The notes under the pieces are model-generated. The model had not been told where the DNA came from and did not search any database. It was given only the letters and a program-made list of their open reading frames with translations. From Pedobacter gandavensis (GTDB taxonomy: Bacteria > Bacteroidota > Bacteroidia > Sphingobacteriales > Sphingobacteriaceae), in NCBI RefSeq assembly GCF_014172405.1, contig NZ_WNXC01000001.1:1736001-1800000 (forward strand): a stretch of 64,000 bases of DNA, given 5' to 3'. Positions 61,004-64,000 of this stretch are shown piece after piece (position 1 is the first letter of the stretch; each line of letters opens with the position of its first letter). A program made the translations under genes and the position numbers.

Positions 61004-61056
61004 AGCTGCTATATTCTGGTTAAACCAGACCTACTTCGGGAAGAGACATCATAAAA

Positions 61057-61086
61057 AAAGGAGCTCTCTTTTCAGACAGCTCCTTT
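61057..61086 (-). terminator. Terminator of alaS
   Basis: AAAGGAGCT pairs with AGCTCCTTT around a loop of twelve bases, and on the minus strand a run of seven T follows. It starts 35 bases after the alaS stop. Confidence 0.8.
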
Positions 61087-61121
61087 GTGAATATACATCT
61101 TGCCTCCTGGCAAATGTTAAT

Positions 61122-63824
61122 TTATGCTGGTACTAACGCTTCTACTTTAGTTAAAACAGTAGCTAAGCCATCCTTATTCTTACCACCTGCGGTAGCATAG
61201 AATGGTTGGCCACCGCCACCACCCTGGATATCTTTAGCCAGTTCTCTAACGATGTTTGAAGCATTCAACCCTTTGCTTTTAATCAGGTTATCTGAAAGCA
61301 TCACGGTAATACCTGGTTTATCATCGATTAAAGTCGTGAATACTAAAAACAGGTCGTCTACTAAATCTTTCACGGAGAAAGCTAGATTTTTCACGGCATC
61401 TGCATTTGGAAGGTCAACATGAGTTGCAATCACATTTACTCCATGAATGGTTTTAAGGTGGTGCACAATTTCATGTTTTAGGTTCGCACTTTGCTCTCCA
61501 ACCGCTTTTTCTGCCTCTTTTTTCAGCTTAGCATTCTCCTCTAATAAAGAAGAAACCGCTGCTTTAAGGTCTTTATTCCCTTTTAACAGGGCCCTCAATT
61601 CATTCAGTTCTCTATTTTGATCTAAAATAAATGCTTCCGCTTTATCCGCTGTAATCGCTTCAATACGCCTCACACCTGCTGCTACAGCACTTTCAGAAAT
61701 GATCTTAAAATAGCCGATCTGTCCGGTAGCCTTTACGTGTGTTCCACCACAAAGTTCTTTTGAATAATGGTCATCAAAAGTAATGACCCGTACAAAATCA
61801 CCATATTTCTCTCCGAACAAAGCGGTAACGCCACTAGAAATTGCCTGGTCGTAAGGGACATCTCTTTGTTCTTTCAACGGGATATTTTCTCTGATCTTTT
61901 GATTCACCAAATGCTCCACCTGTGCCAGATCTTCTTCGCTGATCTTCGCAAAATGCGAAAAATCGAAGCGTAAATAATCAGGATTTACCAGGGAACCTTT
62001 TTGATTCACATGACTTCCCAACACTTTCTTCAAGGCAGCATGTAGCAAGTGTGTAGCCGTATGGTTATCCTGCGATAACAGACGCTTGTCTTCATCTATA
62101 ACTGCCCAGAAAAGTCCATCTAAATCTTCTGGTAGTGTATCTGTATAATGAACGATCACTCCATTCTCTTTCTTCGTATCAGTTACTTCTACAAAGAACA
62201 TCCTGCTGTGGTCTTCTATTCTACCAGTATCACCAACTTGTCCACCGCTTTCTGCATAGAAAGGAGTTTTACTCAATACAATCTGGTATTGCTCCTTACC
62301 TTTCGCACTAACTTTACGGTATTTTATAATTTTCGTTTCTACTTCAAAATCATCATATCCTACGAACTCAGTTTCCAGATCAGCATTCACCATGATCCAA
62401 TCGCCGGTGTCTACTGCGGTTGCTGCTCTTGATCTTTCTTTCTGTAAGGTTAAGGCTTTATTATATTCCTCCATATCAACGGTCCAGCGTTTCTCTCTGG
62501 CCATCAATTCGGTTAAATCGATAGGAAATCCATAAGTATCATTCAGCTCGAAAGCAAACTCTCCTGAGATGACCATCTGGTCTTTCAAAATGCTGTACAC
62601 CCAATTGTCATCAAATGATTTCTCGATATCAATGGCATTTTCAGACATCAACAATTCACCTTGTTTCTTAGTATAAGCTTCAAAACGCTGAATTCCCGTA
62701 GCCAAAGTTCTCAGAAAGGAAACTTCTTCCTCCAATACTACTTTTTGTACAAAATCCTGCTGCAAAGAAAGTTCTTCGAAAACACCTTTAAACTGATCGG
62801 CTAAAATTGGCACCAACTGGTTTAAAAATGGTTCTTTCAAATTCAGGAAAGTATAAGCATACCTTACTGCGCGACGAAGAATCCTACGGATTACATAACC
62901 TGCCTTATTATTAGAAGGCAATTGACCATCTGCAATCACAAATGATATTGCACGGATATGGTCTGCCATTACGCGCATTGCGATATCTGTTTTCTCCTCA
63001 GCACCATATACTACGCCCGCATGTTTGGCGATAAACTGAATCATCGGTTGGAATACATCGGTATCGTAGTTAGAAGATTTCTCTTGTAACACCCGTACCA
63101 AACGTTCAAATCCCATTCCTGTATCTACATGTTGAGCTGGTAAAGGCTGCAATGAACCATCTTTAAGACGGTTAAACTGCATAAATACATTGTTCCAAAT
63201 CTCAATTACCTGAGGATGGTCTGCATTAACCAGGTCTTTTCCGCTTACCGCTGCGCGTTCTTCTGCTGATCGGCAATCCACATGGATCTCTGAACAAGGA
63301 CCGCAAGGTCCCATATCGCCCATTTCCCAGAAATTGTCTTTTTTATTTCCTAATATGATGCGGTCTTCCGGAACAAACTGTTTCCAAAGTTCATAAGCTT
63401 CCGTATCTCTCGGCAATCCTTCTTTTTCATCTCCTTCGAAGATGGACACATATAATTTATCTTTAGGGATTTTGTAAACCTCTGTTAAAAGCTCCCAGCT
63501 CCAGGAAATGGCTTCTTTCTTAAAGTAATCTCCAAAGCTCCAGTTTCCCAACATCTCAAACATGGTATGGTGATAGGTATCAATCCCCACCTCTTCCAGG
63601 TCATTGTGTTTACCAGAAACGCGTAAACAACGCTGTGTATCTGTTACACGTGGATATTTGATGGGTGCTTCACCCAGGAACAAATCCTTAAACTGGTTCA
63701 TTCCCGCATTGGTGAACATCAATGTAGGGTCATTCTTTACTACAATTGGTGCAGATGGAACAATATGATGTTGTTTTGATTCAAAAAATTTTAAGTATGC
63801 CTGTCTGATTTCCTTAGCTGTCAT
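61122..63824 (-). CDS. alaS: Alanine--tRNA ligase
   Basis: The 900-residue enzyme charges tRNA-Ala. The N-terminal catalytic domain has class II motifs: [31 protein letters not shown] and [19 protein letters not shown]. The editing domain has [16 protein letters not shown] and the zinc/editing motif [15 protein letters not shown]. The C-Ala domain ends with [16 protein letters not shown]. Length is a little above E. coli (876). It is the essential housekeeping gene of this end of the window, with its own promoter and terminator. Confidence 0.98.
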   Translation of the reverse strand: MTAKEIRQAYLKFFESKQHHIVPSAPIVVKNDPTLMFTNAGMNQFKDLFLGEAPIKYPRVTDTQRCLRVSGKHNDLEEVGIDTYHHTMFEMLGNWSFGDYFKKEAISWSWELLTEVYKIPKDKLYVSIFEGDEKEGLPRDTEAYELWKQFVPEDRIILGNKKDNFWEMGDMGPCGPCSEIHVDCRSAEERAAVSGKDLVNADHPQVIEIWNNVFMQFNRLKDGSLQPLPAQHVDTGMGFERLVRVLQEKSSNYDTDVFQPMIQFIAKHAGVVYGAEEKTDIAMRVMADHIRAISFVIADGQLPSNNKAGYVIRRILRRAVRYAYTFLNLKEPFLNQLVPILADQFKGVFEELSLQQDFVQKVVLEEEVSFLRTLATGIQRFEAYTKKQGELLMSENAIDIEKSFDDNWVYSILKDQMVISGEFAFELNDTYGFPIDLTELMAREKRWTVDMEEYNKALTLQKERSRAATAVDTGDWIMVNADLETEFVGYDDFEVETKIIKYRKVSAKGKEQYQIVLSKTPFYAESGGQVGDTGRIEDHSRMFFVEVTDTKKENGVIVHYTDTLPEDLDGLFWAVIDEDKRLLSQDNHTATHLLHAALKKVLGSHVNQKGSLVNPDYLRFDFSHFAKISEEDLAQVEHLVNQKIRENIPLKEQRDVPYDQAISSGVTALFGEKYGDFVRVITFDDHYSKELCGGTHVKATGQIGYFKIISESAVAAGVRRIEAITADKAEAFILDQNRELNELRALLKGNKDLKAAVSSLLEENAKLKKEAEKAVGEQSANLKHEIVHHLKTIHGVNVIATHVDLPNADAVKNLAFSVKDLVDDLFLVFTTLIDDKPGITVMLSDNLIKSKGLNASNIVRELAKDIQGGGGGQPFYATAGGKNKDGLATVLTKVEALVPA

Positions 63825-63846
63825 CCTTCTCTATATTAGTGGTGAA

Positions 63847-63854
63847 CAAAATTA
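63847..63854 (-). promoter_or_regulatory. -7 promoter element of alaS
   Basis: TAATTTTG on the minus strand matches TAnnTTTG exactly, 22 bases before the ATG at 63824. The leader would be about 16 bases. A TTTTAG element lies at about the -33 distance. Confidence 0.55.
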
Positions 63855-63942
63855 AAATTTTATTGCGGTATTCTACTAAAATCCCTTTACATTTGAACAC
63901 TTTATATAAATGCCGTAAACCACTAATAATCAAGATCAAACT

Positions 63943-64000
63943 ATGCCTTACAAAGAACGGGAAATTAATAAAATGTATTATACGATGGGCGAAGTGACCG
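63943..64000 (+). CDS. MerR-family regulator, first 19 codons (cut by the window edge)
   Basis: ATG at 63943 opens a frame to the end of the window that reads MPYKEREINKMYYTMGEVT. This is the typical opening of the MerR-type regulators of Bacteroidota, in which (Y)YTMGEVA begins the helix-turn-helix. The rest lies beyond the window. It is divergent from alaS. Confidence 0.75.
   Translation, partial: MPYKEREINKMYYTMGEVT

Overview
The window reads as a chromosomal segment from a Bacteroidota bacterium of the Sphingobacteriaceae, most likely Pedobacter or a close relative. The evidence is a SusC/SusD pair with an ECF sigma factor and a FecR-type anti-sigma factor, DUF6266, DUF4142 and DUF5763 proteins, several promoters of the Bacteroidota type (TAnnTTTG near -7), few Shine-Dalgarno sites, and moderate-to-low GC. 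No phage, CRISPR array, rRNA or intact insertion sequence was seen. The genus is inferred from gene content only.

Layout. 0-5 kb: an SRAP DNA-repair protein, tRNA-Ser(UGA) behind a textbook promoter, then an AT-rich insert bounded by 23-bp direct repeats that carries a YhcG/DUF1016 nuclease and an unknown 728-residue secreted protein. 5-11 kb: a minus-strand run with an ABC-F ATPase, a DUF2931 membrane protein, a formylglycine-generating-enzyme-like protein with both active-site cysteines, two unknown exported or anchored proteins, and a 53-residue lipoprotein. 11-14 kb: a TlpA-like thioredoxin lipid/envelope protein with the collapsed relic of a paralogue in front, and a secreted esterase. 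14-22 kb: a regulated outer-membrane uptake locus in the order sigma, FecR, SusC, SusD, EEP-type phosphodiesterase. It has a predicted antisense small RNA in the susC leader. 22-28.6 kb: a DUF6266 protein, a broken peptidase-like gene, a DUF937-OmpA protein, a beta-helix protein and a metzincin-like lipoprotein.

28.8-31.2 kb: cobT, cobS and cobC, the end of the cobalamin nucleotide-loop pathway, without a visible B12 riboswitch. 31-41 kb: a GMC oxidoreductase with its Tat-exported small subunit, an iron-permease-like protein, a DUF4142 protein, an L,D-transpeptidase, a DUF892 ferritin-like protein, a CPA1 Na+/H+ antiporter and cardiolipin synthase. This looks like envelope and stress housekeeping. 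41.2-43.9 kb: a gene graveyard holding a frameshifted RND adaptor and an MgtA ATPase that lost its first third. 43.9-46.7 kb: a MarR, quinone/enal reductase and YqhD-like aldehyde reductase operon. 46.8-53.4 kb: a LytS/LytR-type two-component system divergent from a TolC-MacA-MacB efflux operon, with an inverted repeat between them.

53.4-64 kb: an Lrp/AsnC regulator divergent from an EmrB-like MFS pump, two histidine kinases (one with an unusual C-terminal STAS-like domain), two VOC-fold proteins, a small acidic protein, a cysteine-rich secreted DUF5763 protein, a 150-bp palindromic element, alaS, and the first codons of a MerR regulator cut by the window edge.

The best candidates for new biology are the predicted antisense RNA on susC, the tRNA-adjacent island with unusual repeats, the FGE-centred envelope cluster, the kinase-STAS fusion and the 150-bp palindromic element. 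All calls come from reading the sequence, without database searches.
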